From Phycisphaerales bacterium (GTDB lineage: Bacteria; Planctomycetota; Phycisphaerae; Phycisphaerales; UBA1924), in assembly GCA_040221175.1 (NCBI GenBank), contig JAVJVK010000015.1:62001-126000 (forward strand): 64,000 nucleotides of DNA. The letters are read 5' to 3'. How positions within the stretch are numbered: the stretch's first letter is position 1; each line of letters opens with the position of its first letter. The position numbers and the translations under genes are program-made. The notes under the pieces are model-generated. The model ran no database searches and had not been told where the DNA came from. It saw only the letters and a program-made list of their open reading frames with translations. This document shows, piece after piece, positions 27,151-36,223 of this stretch.

Positions 27151-28282
27151 GGAATATCTCCTGGGCCCGGTGGGTGCCTTGTCCCAGATCGAGCATTCGG
27201 TAGGCCGTCGCCCGCCAGCGGTCCGGAGCGACGTATGCCTGATCCAGTCCGAGGAAGGGGATCACCCGTCGGTCCCGGCGGCCATCCCGAATGAACCGCG
27301 GCCAGCCGTAGTCCGGCCCAATGCCCGCCTGCGCGTGTGCGCTGGCCATGCCCGGCAGCAGCTCGGCAACCGAAGCCGAGCCCCGAGCGGTGTTGAAGTC
27401 GCCTACGACGACGTCGGGCGGTGGAAAGCCAATTTCTTTGTGCTGCTCGAGTGGGCCGGCGGTCGTGGGACGGAATACCAGATGCGATGACGCATCGATT
27501 CGTTCCAGCGTCTGGGCCGCATACACCAGGCGACTGCGTTGCGGATCGCTCGGCCAGTCGATCGCCCACACCGTGACTGGGTCGGGTCCGAGGTCGATGG
27601 TTGCGAACATGGCCGTGCCGTTGTCGATGAGGTCTGGATCCGTGGTCTTCGCCTCCAGGCCGAGAGACGTCCAGCCAGCCCGGGTCATGGGCGGTCCGCT
27701 GATGATGACGAATCTCCCCCCCCGTCGCACGTGCGAGGTAATGGAAGCACGCGCGATTTCTTCGTCGGCGAGCATGCGCACAATCTCGGGCCAATCAAGG
27801 CGAAGCGGTGGATTGGCAAGCACGACCACGGCCGGACCATCGTGCGAAAGCCCGAACGGATCCGCATCGCGTAGGAACGCCTGCAGCGACGAATCGGTCG
27901 CCTCGGTGGCGTTCCAGTGGTACACCCTCAGTACGGTCTCGCCCGGCTCGCGCAGCAGCGCATTGTGAAGCCGCCAATGGGCCAGAGACACGTAGCTGAC
28001 CGCGAGCACGATGGTCAGGGCCGGGCCCAGCCATGCCCCCCGGCGCCTCGCCTCGGGGGGCTCGACCACGAGAATGGCCACCGCGAGGCTGACCAGGGCC
28101 AGCAGCCAAGCTTCGTGGGGGGCCCAGAACAGCCACTGGCTCCAGAGGTGGCCATCGGTAAAGGCTCGCCCCAGCATGAAGCCCAGGATGACCACGCACA
28201 GGCTCAGCCGCAGTACCCACGCCAAGGCTCGCCGGAAGGGGCGGCGTCGGGGAGGCTTGGGTTGGCCGGCAGTTTCTGGCAT
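27086..28282 (-). CDS. Membrane-anchored endonuclease/exonuclease/phosphatase-family protein
   Basis: A 398-residue protein. Three hydrophobic helices in the first ~105 residues are followed by an EEP-fold domain. The clearest signature is 'VVVGDFNTARGS', the N-D-F-N motif with the catalytic Asp and Asn, and 'LGLDQAYV' in place of the usual 'IDHI' near the end; the normal final S-D-H is not obvious. The early N-x-x-x-E motif is also weak ('YHWNATEATD'). It may be a hydrolase for a phosphoester at the membrane or an inactive relative. A second gene of the same build is at 57667-58863. Confidence 0.82.
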   Translation of the reverse strand: MPETAGQPKPPRRRPFRRALAWVLRLSLCVVILGFMLGRAFTDGHLWSQWLFWAPHEAWLLALVSLAVAILVVEPPEARRRGAWLGPALTIVLAVSYVSLAHWRLHNALLREPGETVLRVYHWNATEATDSSLQAFLRDADPFGLSHDGPAVVVLANPPLRLDWPEIVRMLADEEIARASITSHVRRGGRFVIISGPPMTRAGWTSLGLEAKTTDPDLIDNGTAMFATIDLGPDPVTVWAIDWPSDPQRSRLVYAAQTLERIDASSHLVFRPTTAGPLEQHKEIGFPPPDVVVGDFNTARGSASVAELLPGMASAHAQAGIGPDYGWPRFIRDGRRDRRVIPFLGLDQAYVAPDRWRATAYRMLDLGQGTHRAQEIFLTGADGHRAAADPPAARAEEN

Positions 28283-28344
28283 GGTGGACGAGAATTGTGT
28301 GCACAGGCCATCGGCCGAGCGAGCGCCGGGGCTGCACAGGCCGA

Positions 28345-28350
28345 TAGGGT
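28345..28350 (+). promoter_or_regulatory. -10-like TAGGGT, leaderless start of the lipoprotein gene
   Basis: TAGGGT with 5 nt to the ATG at 28356 and no Shine-Dalgarno site. It fixes the start at the point where the lipoprotein signal begins. Confidence 0.45.
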
Positions 28351-28355
28351 TTGTG

Positions 28356-29327
28356 ATGCTCCGATGTGTGATCGCCATGCTGGGTGCCGTGGGAGCCGTC
28401 CTCCAGTTCATGGGGTGCGGAGAGAGCGCCGCGCCGGCATCCGCTTCCGCCGCCCCGGCCAGCGACCACCGCATCGCCGAAGACGTGCTGGAGTTGATCG
28501 GCACGGCATCCTTCGAGACCAGCCCACCGGGCCACCCATCGCTTGCCTGGCCGGAACTGGCGCTGCGGATTAGAGCGGCCCGCAGCGAACTGCGTCTGAT
28601 CGGGCCGTTGCCCGAGCCCAAGGCGATCGGGGATGCCCTCGACGAACGCATCGGTTCCGATCAACTTCGGGCCGTAGCGGCCGCCCGCGCCCGAGCACTG
28701 GTCTTGCGCGCCGAGGCGGGTCGATTGCTGGCAATGGGGCGCCCGGACGATGCGGCCATGGAACTGGCCCACATGCTCCGCCTTGCGCGAACTGTCTCGA
28801 CGTGGGGCGCTCCCGGCACGGCCGAAGCGGCGGCGGACATCATCAACCGTGTTCTCGAGGCGATGGATCAACCAGCGAATGCGCCGATGACGCTCGCGCT
28901 GACAAGCCGGGGAAAGTCTGCCCTCCTCGAAGCCTTTGGGGACCTCGATGACAACGATCCTGCCGGTCGAATGCGGGCAATGGTGGAGAGCTTTGCTCGA
29001 CGCGAGGAAGCCCTTCGCGAGCGAGCTGCCGGCGAAGATGGGCCGGTGGTGGTTCGACGCGTAGCAAGCCGCTACGCGCCCGTCGCCAGTCTGGGAACGT
29101 CCGAGTCCATCGAGCGTGCCGTTCGTGAAGCGAACGCTTTTTCGAGGGCGCTGGCCGACGGATGGGACAGGTCCTCCAGATCTGCCATCACCACGCGGCT
29201 TCGCCAGCGGCAGGCTGAAGATGCAACCGGGGTCCTGATCGTGCTTCTCGGCGAAGCCCCCGACGCCTGCGATGCGGACGTCAGGCTGCGCAAGCGAATC
29301 GAAGCCGCCAGGGAGCGACTTCGTTGA
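28356..29327 (+). CDS. Putative lipoprotein, unknown
   Basis: A 323-residue protein with a type II signal peptide; the lipobox is QFMGC with Cys near residue 20. The mature part is helical, Ala/Arg/Glu-rich and has no family I recognise. It is the first of three genes that overlap by 4 and 8 nt, so the three probably act together. A GTG 3 nt upstream of the ATG is an alternative start. Confidence 0.75.
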   Translation: MLRCVIAMLGAVGAVLQFMGCGESAAPASASAAPASDHRIAEDVLELIGTASFETSPPGHPSLAWPELALRIRAARSELRLIGPLPEPKAIGDALDERIGSDQLRAVAAARARALVLRAEAGRLLAMGRPDDAAMELAHMLRLARTVSTWGAPGTAEAAADIINRVLEAMDQPANAPMTLALTSRGKSALLEAFGDLDDNDPAGRMRAMVESFARREEALRERAAGEDGPVVVRRVASRYAPVASLGTSESIERAVREANAFSRALADGWDRSSRSAITTRLRQRQAEDATGVLIVLLGEAPDACDADVRLRKRIEAARERLR

Positions 29328-30214
29328 GGTGGACCCGCGCCATCGCGGTGGTCGTCTTTGCCCCGGTCCTGCTTGCGGTTGGCATCCGGCCGGGCGACCA
29401 GACCGAGGGGGTCTTCGCCTACGTGCATCCGCCCGCGATGACGGTCGTTGAGCGCGTGGCAATTGAGCGAAGGGCCGCGGAGACGGCTGCTGAGGCACAG
29501 CGTGCCGAGGAATGGGCCGTGACCGTCCTGCTGTTGATCGAGTTGGCTCGCGGGGCCGAAGACGTGACCTCACGCGGCGTGGCGCTGGACGCGGCACTCG
29601 CGGAATTGACGCGCGCCGATTCTCGAGAGCTCATCGCCAGGCTGGAAGGTGCGCGCTTGCAGTCCCTGCGCTCGGTGCTGGAGGAGGTTGATCCGCAAGA
29701 TCCAATCGGCATGCGAGCCTACGCGCGGGATCTGGCACAGCGGCGACTGGACGTGCTGCGCGAGCAGGTCCTTGAAAGCCGCGATCCCTTCGCGGCGCTC
29801 GATGCGCTGCTAGCCGACCACGGCTGGCCGGCAAGGGGCGAATCCGGACCCTTGGATCGTCAACGTGTACGCGACCGGGCGGACTATCGAGCCGCAAATC
29901 GGCACGAGGTCTTCGAGTTCGAAGGCATGGCTCGCTGGCACATGTTGCTACCGCCCACCGAAGCGCTCCAGGGCGTGCCCGTCGAAGAACTCGACCGAAA
30001 GTGGCAGCGAGCGCGCAACCTGATGGTCCATCTGGACCGCACATGGACGCACCAGGACGGGCCGCGGATCCACGACTTCCTGCTCGACCTGATGCTTCGC
30101 GACAACACGGGCGTGGTGCGGCTGGTGCACGGCGACACCCAACGGCTGGCGCAGATTGATCGCGAGCGACGTTGGCGGCTTCGCGAAGCGATCTGGCGGC
30201 TACGACATGAGTGA
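29324..30214 (+). CDS. Exported helical protein, unknown
   Basis: A 296-residue protein with a short N-terminal hydrophobic segment (residues 5-20), likely a signal peptide or anchor, then a helical, charged body. No known motif is visible. The start is TTG overlapping the upstream stop (TTGA) with GGGAG about 9 nt before it, a sign of translational coupling. The C-terminal 'LRRAIWRL'-like end is basic. It is the second gene of the unknown three-gene unit. Confidence 0.7.
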   Translation: MRWTRAIAVVVFAPVLLAVGIRPGDQTEGVFAYVHPPAMTVVERVAIERRAAETAAEAQRAEEWAVTVLLLIELARGAEDVTSRGVALDAALAELTRADSRELIARLEGARLQSLRSVLEEVDPQDPIGMRAYARDLAQRRLDVLREQVLESRDPFAALDALLADHGWPARGESGPLDRQRVRDRADYRAANRHEVFEFEGMARWHMLLPPTEALQGVPVEELDRKWQRARNLMVHLDRTWTHQDGPRIHDFLLDLMLRDNTGVVRLVHGDTQRLAQIDRERRWRLREAIWRLRHE

Positions 30215-30890
30215 GCATCAGGCAAGGACGCACCTGAGCGCCTGGTCGCTGATCGCAGCCATGGCCGTCGGACTCTTCGTGCTCGGGCCATTGACCTTGT
30301 TATCGATCGCATGGGCCCCAGCGATCATACCGGCATTCGTTATCGCGGTCGTGGTAATCTATGTGTTGTCAACAATCGCAAGGCAGGACAAGGGCATCGC
30401 GAGTACACGTGTCGGCGTGCGCGGCAAGCGTTTTGCTGAACTGGTGCGGCCGACCGGGCTGTCGTGTCCGCGGTGCGGGTACGACCTCTCAGGAGCGAGT
30501 GATGACCGATGCTCCGAGTGCGCTGAGGACCTTGAACTCATCGTGCGGACCCAGGTGCACTACGAAATGGTCGAAAGCGGCGCGGGTCCGAGCCATAGCG
30601 ATCGCGACATGCGGGGATTGGCTGCAGATACGGCCGCCGTTATGGGCTACGCGATACTCTTGCCAGCACTCGTGGCTCCCGCGAGCATCATCGTGATGAA
30701 GGCAGCGAGCGGGCGCACGCCGGCGATCTTCTCGATGGCAGCAGTGGTTTACATGGGCTGGTCGGCGTGGCGCTGGTGGCGCCGACAGTTCTCGGATGAC
30801 CTGCCTCGTCAGCGAACGGAGGCCGTGCTTTCGCTTGCACTTGTGGCAGGGCTTTCGATAGTCTGTGCTGCGATCGATCTCCTCTATTAG
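30207..30890 (+). CDS. Membrane protein with a 'CPRCGYDLSG' zinc ribbon
   Basis: A 227-residue protein: two hydrophobic helices (about residues 13-55), a cytoplasmic part with a four-Cys zinc ribbon (CPRCGYDL...CSEC near residues 92-110), and two or three further helices in the C-terminal half. This ribbon in a membrane protein is common in planctomycetes and its function is unknown. The ATG overlaps the upstream stop by 8 nt. A related protein is at 58873-59439. Confidence 0.78.
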   Translation: MSEHQARTHLSAWSLIAAMAVGLFVLGPLTLLSIAWAPAIIPAFVIAVVVIYVLSTIARQDKGIASTRVGVRGKRFAELVRPTGLSCPRCGYDLSGASDDRCSECAEDLELIVRTQVHYEMVESGAGPSHSDRDMRGLAADTAAVMGYAILLPALVAPASIIVMKAASGRTPAIFSMAAVVYMGWSAWRWWRRQFSDDLPRQRTEAVLSLALVAGLSIVCAAIDLLY

Positions 30891-30903
30891 ATCGGGATGA
30901 GGC

Positions 30904-31488
30904 CTACTCGTCGACCCCGAGATCGGCCTTCGTGAAGATCGCGTGGAAGGGCACGCCGGCGGCCTCCACGGCCTCGCGCGCGCCTTCCTGACGGTCGATG
31001 GTGGTGACCACACCGGCGATGGTGGCCCCCAGTTCGCGAAGCATCTCGACGGCTTCGACGGCCTGTCCGCCGCTGGTGGCGACGTCTTCGAAGAGCACCA
31101 CGGCGTCACCGGCGTTCAACTCGCCCTCGATCTGCTTGGCCGTGCCGTACTCCTTCTTCGAGTTGCGCACGAAGATCGCCGGCAGGCCCAGACGCAGCGA
31201 GCAGGCGGTCACCAGCGGGATGCCGCCCAACTCGGCTCCGGCGAGGCGGTGGGGAACTCCCTGGTGTTCGTTGAAGAGGAGGCTGGCCCGCTCGGCAAGC
31301 AGGTCGGCGACCGGTCCGAGAAGCTCCGGCCGGGTGCTGAATCGGTACTTGTCGAGGTAATAGGAACTCTGCCGGCCGGATCGAAGCGTGAATTTGCCCC
31401 GCAGGAGGCATGCCTCGGCGATGCGCGCCGCAAGATCGTTCGGGGCCTGAGGGGTAGAGGGACGGGCTGGTGCATGTGGCGACTCCAT
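30904..31488 (-). CDS. pyrE: Orotate phosphoribosyltransferase
   Basis: A 194-residue enzyme that joins orotate to PRPP in pyrimidine synthesis. It has the expected elements: 'SYYLDKYRF' near residue 42, 'GAELGGIPL' near residue 85, and the PRPP-binding loop 'VVLFEDVATSGGQAVEA' near residue 130. The frame is open to 32109, but that part is Arg/Pro/Ser-rich and lies over the next gene's start, so the ATG at 31488 is used; a TATCCT hexamer lies 7 nt in front of it. It is not next to other pyr genes. Confidence 0.95.
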   Translation of the reverse strand: MESPHAPARPSTPQAPNDLAARIAEACLLRGKFTLRSGRQSSYYLDKYRFSTRPELLGPVADLLAERASLLFNEHQGVPHRLAGAELGGIPLVTACSLRLGLPAIFVRNSKKEYGTAKQIEGELNAGDAVVLFEDVATSGGQAVEAVEMLRELGATIAGVVTTIDRQEGAREAVEAAGVPFHAIFTKADLGVDE

Positions 31489-31495
31489 AGGGGGC

Positions 31496-31501
31496 AGGAT
31501 A
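31496..31501 (-). promoter_or_regulatory. -10-like TATCCT, leaderless start of pyrE
   Basis: TATCCT on the minus strand, 7 nt before the pyrE ATG, with no Shine-Dalgarno site. The remaining ~200 bp of this divergent region show no other clear element. Confidence 0.45.
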
Positions 31502-31699
31502 GGGAGCAGTCCGCTCGATCGGCAGGCACGAAGTGCCGACGAACACCGAGGAAGGCCCCCGGGTGGGCCGAACGGGTTGGTCGAGGTCCGGCGAGCGGCA
31601 ATGATCACAACAGAAGGGGCGGGGTCCGGTCGGCGGTCCGCGACGTGGGCACGTGCCATGCACGGTCCCCGATGCAAGCCTTGAGAGGAGACGGTTCGA

Positions 31700-33574
31700 A
31701 TGAGCACTCGTGTTTCGGTGTCGCCTCGCGTGAGAATCGGCCACGTGGCCCGGTTGCTCGTTTGCCTGTCGGTGGCCACCGGTGCTCCGGTGGCCACCGC
31801 CCAGCCAGGATCCGGCGGCGGGAGCGAGGCGCAGGAATCCAATCCCTTTGCGCCCAAGCGGCCCCAGGCCCGCAAGCTGGCGAGCATCCTGGAGCGCGAT
31901 GACCAGGGTCGAGTCATCTGGGTCGACGGGGATCCCGCCCGCGCGGCGATCGAGGCGATGGACCTGACGATCGAGCAAAGGCGGACGCTCGAGCGCATCA
32001 TGGCCGAGCGTGACAACCAACTGCGGCAAGCGGCCGTGCGCAATACCGACAAGATCATCGATGCGCTCGAGGCCATCCGTGAAGGCCGCGAACGCTCAAG
32101 CGATGCCATGGGGCGATTGCTGGTGAGTTCTCTCGGCGAGTTCGGCCGACGCGGTCAGTTTGCAACCGACGCTGTCGTCCGGGATGAGATCGATCGTCCC
32201 GTGTACGTGGACCTGAACGCCGTCGTCCGCGAGTACAACCTGGCTCGAATCGATGAAGAGCGGGAGGTCCTGCTTGCCGAGATCGGCGATGCCGAGGTCT
32301 CAGAGGTCATGTTGCGCGACTCGACGATCCTTCAACGGCTGATCCAGCGTGACGTGCTGGCTGATGCCGCCCGCATGCTGAAGCAGGCCTACGGAGGTGA
32401 GGCCGCGCTGGCCCAAGCCCATCCGGAACTCGCCGAAATGATCGAGCAGGAAGGCTATTGGCCGGCCATGGCCCAACTGAGCGATGCACAACTGGGGACC
32501 TTCGTGCGCACCCAGACCGGTCTGGAAGTCCATTTCCCCAGCCCGCAAGGCGTGGCCGCAACGCCCGCTGAACAACCGACGGCCCGGCAAGAACCCGTGG
32601 GCCTTCCCGGCGACGCCGCGCAACAGGGCGGCAACGCCGGCAACGCTGGACAGGCCCAGCGCCAGCGCGTGACCGCGCAGGGTGACGTGTTGCCCGATGC
32701 GGACGGCAAGTTCCGCTTTACGGACGAAGATCTCGAAGCACTGCGTATCGATTCGGGCGAGGGCCTGACGATTCTCCGGCGTGGTCCCGATGGTCGCGCC
32801 GTGAGACTGGAAGGTCCCAGCTTCGTCGAGGCCTATGCGTTGATGCTGGCCGAAGGCATGGTGAGCGAGCAGGACGCCAAGCGGCTCGACGAGATCCTTG
32901 AAGATCGGGATCGCGTGTTCGACGAGCAGACGCTGCGGTTGTACGAGTTCCTGCTTGCCGCCGCTGCCCATGGCCCGGTCGAGATGGCGCCGCTGGAGGA
33001 AGCGGTGCTCGACGAGGACTGGCGCCAGCCGAGCCTGTGGTTCGGGGCCTGGCTGAACGAGAAGTTGCCCGCCCCCTCCACGTTCCACAACGACCAGCGC
33101 ATCCGCAAGGGCATCGACTGGGACACCCTGGTGGAAATGGCTCGCATTGCCAACCTCTACGACGCCGGGCACATCTTCGACGCCCGGATCGAACTCTTGA
33201 AGATGGTGCGCGACAACGATGAGATGAACGATCCGTCCATCGCGCTTCCGGGCAACATCAAGCGGCCCTGGCGCCTCCAGCAGATCATCCGCGACGCGAA
33301 GGCGTCCTACGCCCGCCAGCTTCGGGTAACCGAGCCGGACTTCCGCGGCGTGCTGGCCGACCTGGACGTCGAGCCGGAGGTTGCCAAGGAACTCGAGAGC
33401 GTGGTTGCCCTCGATGGGCCGATGACGGTTGCCGACTTTTGGGACGTTGCCGTCAAGCTGCCGCCGTCCGCCCATTGCGAGTTGATCAAGGAGCGCACGG
33501 GCTACGAAGCGCCCGAGCCGGGCTTCTTCGAGGGCAAGTATCCGACGCCGACCACCGGGGCAGACGAGCAATAA
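31700..33574 (+). CDS. Large secreted protein, unknown
   Basis: A 624-residue protein. A signal peptide (about residues 1-34, ending 'APVATAQ') is followed by a mostly helical, charged mature part with a Gln/Ala/Gly-rich low-complexity stretch around residues 285-325. No known domain is visible. A GAGAGGAG site lies before the ATG at 31700. It is 94 nt upstream of another secreted unknown protein and the two probably form an operon that ends before metG. Confidence 0.78.
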   Translation: MSTRVSVSPRVRIGHVARLLVCLSVATGAPVATAQPGSGGGSEAQESNPFAPKRPQARKLASILERDDQGRVIWVDGDPARAAIEAMDLTIEQRRTLERIMAERDNQLRQAAVRNTDKIIDALEAIREGRERSSDAMGRLLVSSLGEFGRRGQFATDAVVRDEIDRPVYVDLNAVVREYNLARIDEEREVLLAEIGDAEVSEVMLRDSTILQRLIQRDVLADAARMLKQAYGGEAALAQAHPELAEMIEQEGYWPAMAQLSDAQLGTFVRTQTGLEVHFPSPQGVAATPAEQPTARQEPVGLPGDAAQQGGNAGNAGQAQRQRVTAQGDVLPDADGKFRFTDEDLEALRIDSGEGLTILRRGPDGRAVRLEGPSFVEAYALMLAEGMVSEQDAKRLDEILEDRDRVFDEQTLRLYEFLLAAAAHGPVEMAPLEEAVLDEDWRQPSLWFGAWLNEKLPAPSTFHNDQRIRKGIDWDTLVEMARIANLYDAGHIFDARIELLKMVRDNDEMNDPSIALPGNIKRPWRLQQIIRDAKASYARQLRVTEPDFRGVLADLDVEPEVAKELESVVALDGPMTVADFWDVAVKLPPSAHCELIKERTGYEAPEPGFFEGKYPTPTTGADEQ

Positions 33575-33668
33575 GTCGAGACGGCATCGCGAGCCGCCAA
33601 GAATGGACACCCTATCGAGCTTCGTGGGGGCGAGCACAGCCAGCCCGCGCCGCGGGAAGGGGAGATCG

Positions 33669-34574
33669 ATGAATCGCACTTTCAAGTTGCTTTGCGTGGG
33701 CCTGACCATCGGCGGCCTTTCTGGCACGGTCCTGGCCCAGGCCGAACAGCCGCCCGCGGGTCCTGTTGGCCCCGCCCAGGCACCGCGTCAGCCGGTCCAG
33801 CCGCAGTTCGAGAACATCTACACGGTGGACGATTCCGGCATGCCCGTGCCGCCGCCCACGTGGCTCGACATCGCGGCGCTGGCGGTGAACCCGACCATCC
33901 CCGCCGATCAGCGTGAGCAGGTGGAAGCTGGCGTTCGCGCCTGGCTTCAAGAGGTTCAGAGGCTGGTGATTCAAAACCCCGATCTGGGCCTCGAAGTGGC
34001 CAAGGGCCTGTTCGACACGATCGAAATCGAGGAACGCGCCGGCTTGGCGTATGCCTCCGAAGTCATGAAGGCCATGGGCTCGGTGACCAATCTCTCCTCG
34101 TACCTCGTGACCGAGGGCGTGCTCAGCAACGAGCAGGGCGAGACCAACCGCCTCATCGTGCAGCAGTACGTGCGTGCACGCAGCGAAGCGCTCAGCAAGG
34201 AAATCATGGCGCTGCCGCCCGAAGAGCAGCAGCAGCAGATGCAGTTGCTCATGGCTCGCACGACGATGACGAGCCTGACCGACGATGCGGCGCGAATGTT
34301 CCGGTCGGTGGCGGTGCGGGGTGCACCCCATGCTCGATCGGCCCTGACCGAAGCCGGGCTGGACGCGTCGGAATTCGCCAGCGAACTGGAAGCGACGGAA
34401 GCAGCCGATTCGGATGCGGCCCGTCTGAAGGCCATGGTTTCGCTCATGGACGCCATGGAGGGCATGGAGATCTTCCGTTTCGCCGAGGCGCTGGCCGGAA
34501 AGCTCCCGCCCATCGAGTTGCCGCAACTCGAGAAGGTGGGCCGATTGCACCAGTCTGAGTCCGAGGAAGGCTGA
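33669..34574 (+). CDS. Secreted protein, unknown
   Basis: A 301-residue protein with a signal peptide (residues 1-23, ending 'GTVLAQ'), then a Pro/Gln-rich linker and a helical domain. The mature part has a Glu/Gln-rich 'EEQQQQMQ' segment near residue 190. No family recognised. The ATG at 33669 has GGAAGGGGAG a few bases upstream. It may be a partner of the gene before it; both are exported, helical and of unknown function. Confidence 0.75.
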   Translation: MNRTFKLLCVGLTIGGLSGTVLAQAEQPPAGPVGPAQAPRQPVQPQFENIYTVDDSGMPVPPPTWLDIAALAVNPTIPADQREQVEAGVRAWLQEVQRLVIQNPDLGLEVAKGLFDTIEIEERAGLAYASEVMKAMGSVTNLSSYLVTEGVLSNEQGETNRLIVQQYVRARSEALSKEIMALPPEEQQQQMQLLMARTTMTSLTDDAARMFRSVAVRGAPHARSALTEAGLDASEFASELEATEAADSDAARLKAMVSLMDAMEGMEIFRFAEALAGKLPPIELPQLEKVGRLHQSESEEG

Positions 34575-34605
34575 TCCGGGCCGAGAGCGTCGGCGCCGCG
34601 AGCCA

Positions 34606-34611
34606 TACACT
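34606..34611 (+). promoter_or_regulatory. -10-like TACACT, leaderless start of metG
   Basis: TACACT with 5 nt to the metG ATG, in the 42-nt gap after the previous gene; no Shine-Dalgarno site. Confidence 0.45.
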
Positions 34612-34616
34612 TGGGC

Positions 34617-36212
34617 ATGCCGACCTTCTACGCAACCACGCCCATCTACTACGTCAACGATCGTCCACACATCGGCCACTGCTATACCACGCTGCTGGCC
34701 GATGTGATCGCGCGCTTCCACCGAATGATTGGAGACGACGTGCTCATGCTTACCGGCACCGACGAGCACGCGGAGAAGGTGATCGATCGGGCTCGCGAAG
34801 CGAGCGTGCCAGTGCAGGACTGGGCGGATCGCAACGCCCAGGCATTTCGCGAGGCGTTTGCCTTCATGGAGATCGCCCAGGACGACTTCGTTCGCACCAG
34901 CGAGGAGCGACACAAGTCTCGGGCCAGCGGCTACATCCAGCGATTGATGGATAGCGGCGATATCTACCTGGGCGATTACGTGGGTTGGTACGACCCGGGC
35001 CAGGAAGAGTACGTCACCGAATCGGTCGCCAAGGCCCATGACTACAAGAGCCCCGTAAGCGGCAAGCCGCTGGAGAAGCGAACCGAGCAGAATTATTTCT
35101 TCCGGCTGTCGGCGTTCGAAGAGCGCCTCGGTCGATACCTGGAAGAGCATCCGCGCTTCGTTCAGCCCGAGGCCCGCCGAAACGAGGTCCTGGGCAGGCT
35201 TCGACAGGGCTTGCAGGACGTGCCCGTCAGCCGGGCAGTGAAAGACGACGGCGGCGCGGATTGGGGCATCCGCATGCCCAACGATCCTGGACACCGGGTC
35301 TACGTTTGGATCGAGGCGCTATGCAACTACCTCACGGTGGTCGATACGCCCGAACGGCGGCACTACTGGCCTGCATCGATCCACTTGCTGGCCAAGGACA
35401 TCCTGTGGTTCCATGCGGTCGTGTGGCCCGCCATGCTGATGGCGCTCGACGAACCGCTACCTGCTTGCGTGTATGCCCATGCGTACTTCGTGGCCGAGGG
35501 CCGGAAGATGTCCAAGAGCATGGGCAACTTCATCGAGATCGATCAATTGCGCGCGTACGGCGATCGATATTCGGTGGACGCGTTGCGATGGTATCTGGCA
35601 ACGCAGGGACCGCTCGGTTCGACCGATGCGGACTTCGCGCATGCCAACTTCGTCGATATCTACAACGCCGAGCTCGCCAACGGCTTGGGCAATTGCGCAA
35701 GTCGCGTGGTGAACATGATCCATAAGTATTTCGACGGCAAGGTGCCCGATGCGCGCGACGCGACCGTGCACGCGGGAGTGGACTGGCCCAACCTGACCGC
35801 CGGACACGTGCAGTCGGCACGAGACTTGTTTGGCATCGTCGACCTGCACGGCGCCGCGCACCAGGGTCTGGCGATCGTCACGGCCATCGATGGCTACATC
35901 AACAACACCGAGCCCTTCCGGCTTGCGAAGAAGATCACCGGCCCGGAAGATCCGAATCACGCGGATCTTGCACTGATCCTGTTCAACTGCGCCGAAGCGT
36001 TGCGCATCGCCGCGGCCCTGTTCATGCCGTTTATGCCCGAGAAGGCCGCCGAGGTGCTCAAGATGCTGGGGGCCCACGTGCCGCAAGCGGGTGAACTCGA
36101 GGCGTTCTCGAAATGGCGGGGCGAACACGGGCTCAAGCCCGGCGAGTCGGTCACGAAGGGGCAGGCACTATTCATGCGAGCCGATGCCGATGAGCCGGCC
36201 CCCACCGCCTGA
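34617..36212 (+). CDS. metG: Methionine--tRNA ligase
   Basis: A 531-residue class I synthetase that charges tRNA-Met. It has the HIGH box as 'PHIGHCYT' (near residue 17), the MetRS tail 'GTDEHAEK', 'VYVWIEALCNYL', and the KMSKS loop 'GRKMSKSMGN' near residue 300. The connective peptide has no Cys pairs, so it is the zinc-free, short form, and it also lacks the C-terminal tRNA-binding extension. A TTG 6 nt upstream of the ATG is an alternative start. It is followed 11 nt later by a small zinc-ribbon gene. Confidence 0.95.
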   Translation: MPTFYATTPIYYVNDRPHIGHCYTTLLADVIARFHRMIGDDVLMLTGTDEHAEKVIDRAREASVPVQDWADRNAQAFREAFAFMEIAQDDFVRTSEERHKSRASGYIQRLMDSGDIYLGDYVGWYDPGQEEYVTESVAKAHDYKSPVSGKPLEKRTEQNYFFRLSAFEERLGRYLEEHPRFVQPEARRNEVLGRLRQGLQDVPVSRAVKDDGGADWGIRMPNDPGHRVYVWIEALCNYLTVVDTPERRHYWPASIHLLAKDILWFHAVVWPAMLMALDEPLPACVYAHAYFVAEGRKMSKSMGNFIEIDQLRAYGDRYSVDALRWYLATQGPLGSTDADFAHANFVDIYNAELANGLGNCASRVVNMIHKYFDGKVPDARDATVHAGVDWPNLTAGHVQSARDLFGIVDLHGAAHQGLAIVTAIDGYINNTEPFRLAKKITGPEDPNHADLALILFNCAEALRIAAALFMPFMPEKAAEVLKMLGAHVPQAGELEAFSKWRGEHGLKPGESVTKGQALFMRADADEPAPTA

Positions 36213-36223
36213 AGGGTCTGATC

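Noticed and set aside
31489-32109. pyrE extended by ~200 residues upstream
   Set aside because: The extension lies antisense to the start of a well-supported secreted-protein gene and is low-complexity; PyrE is complete without it.
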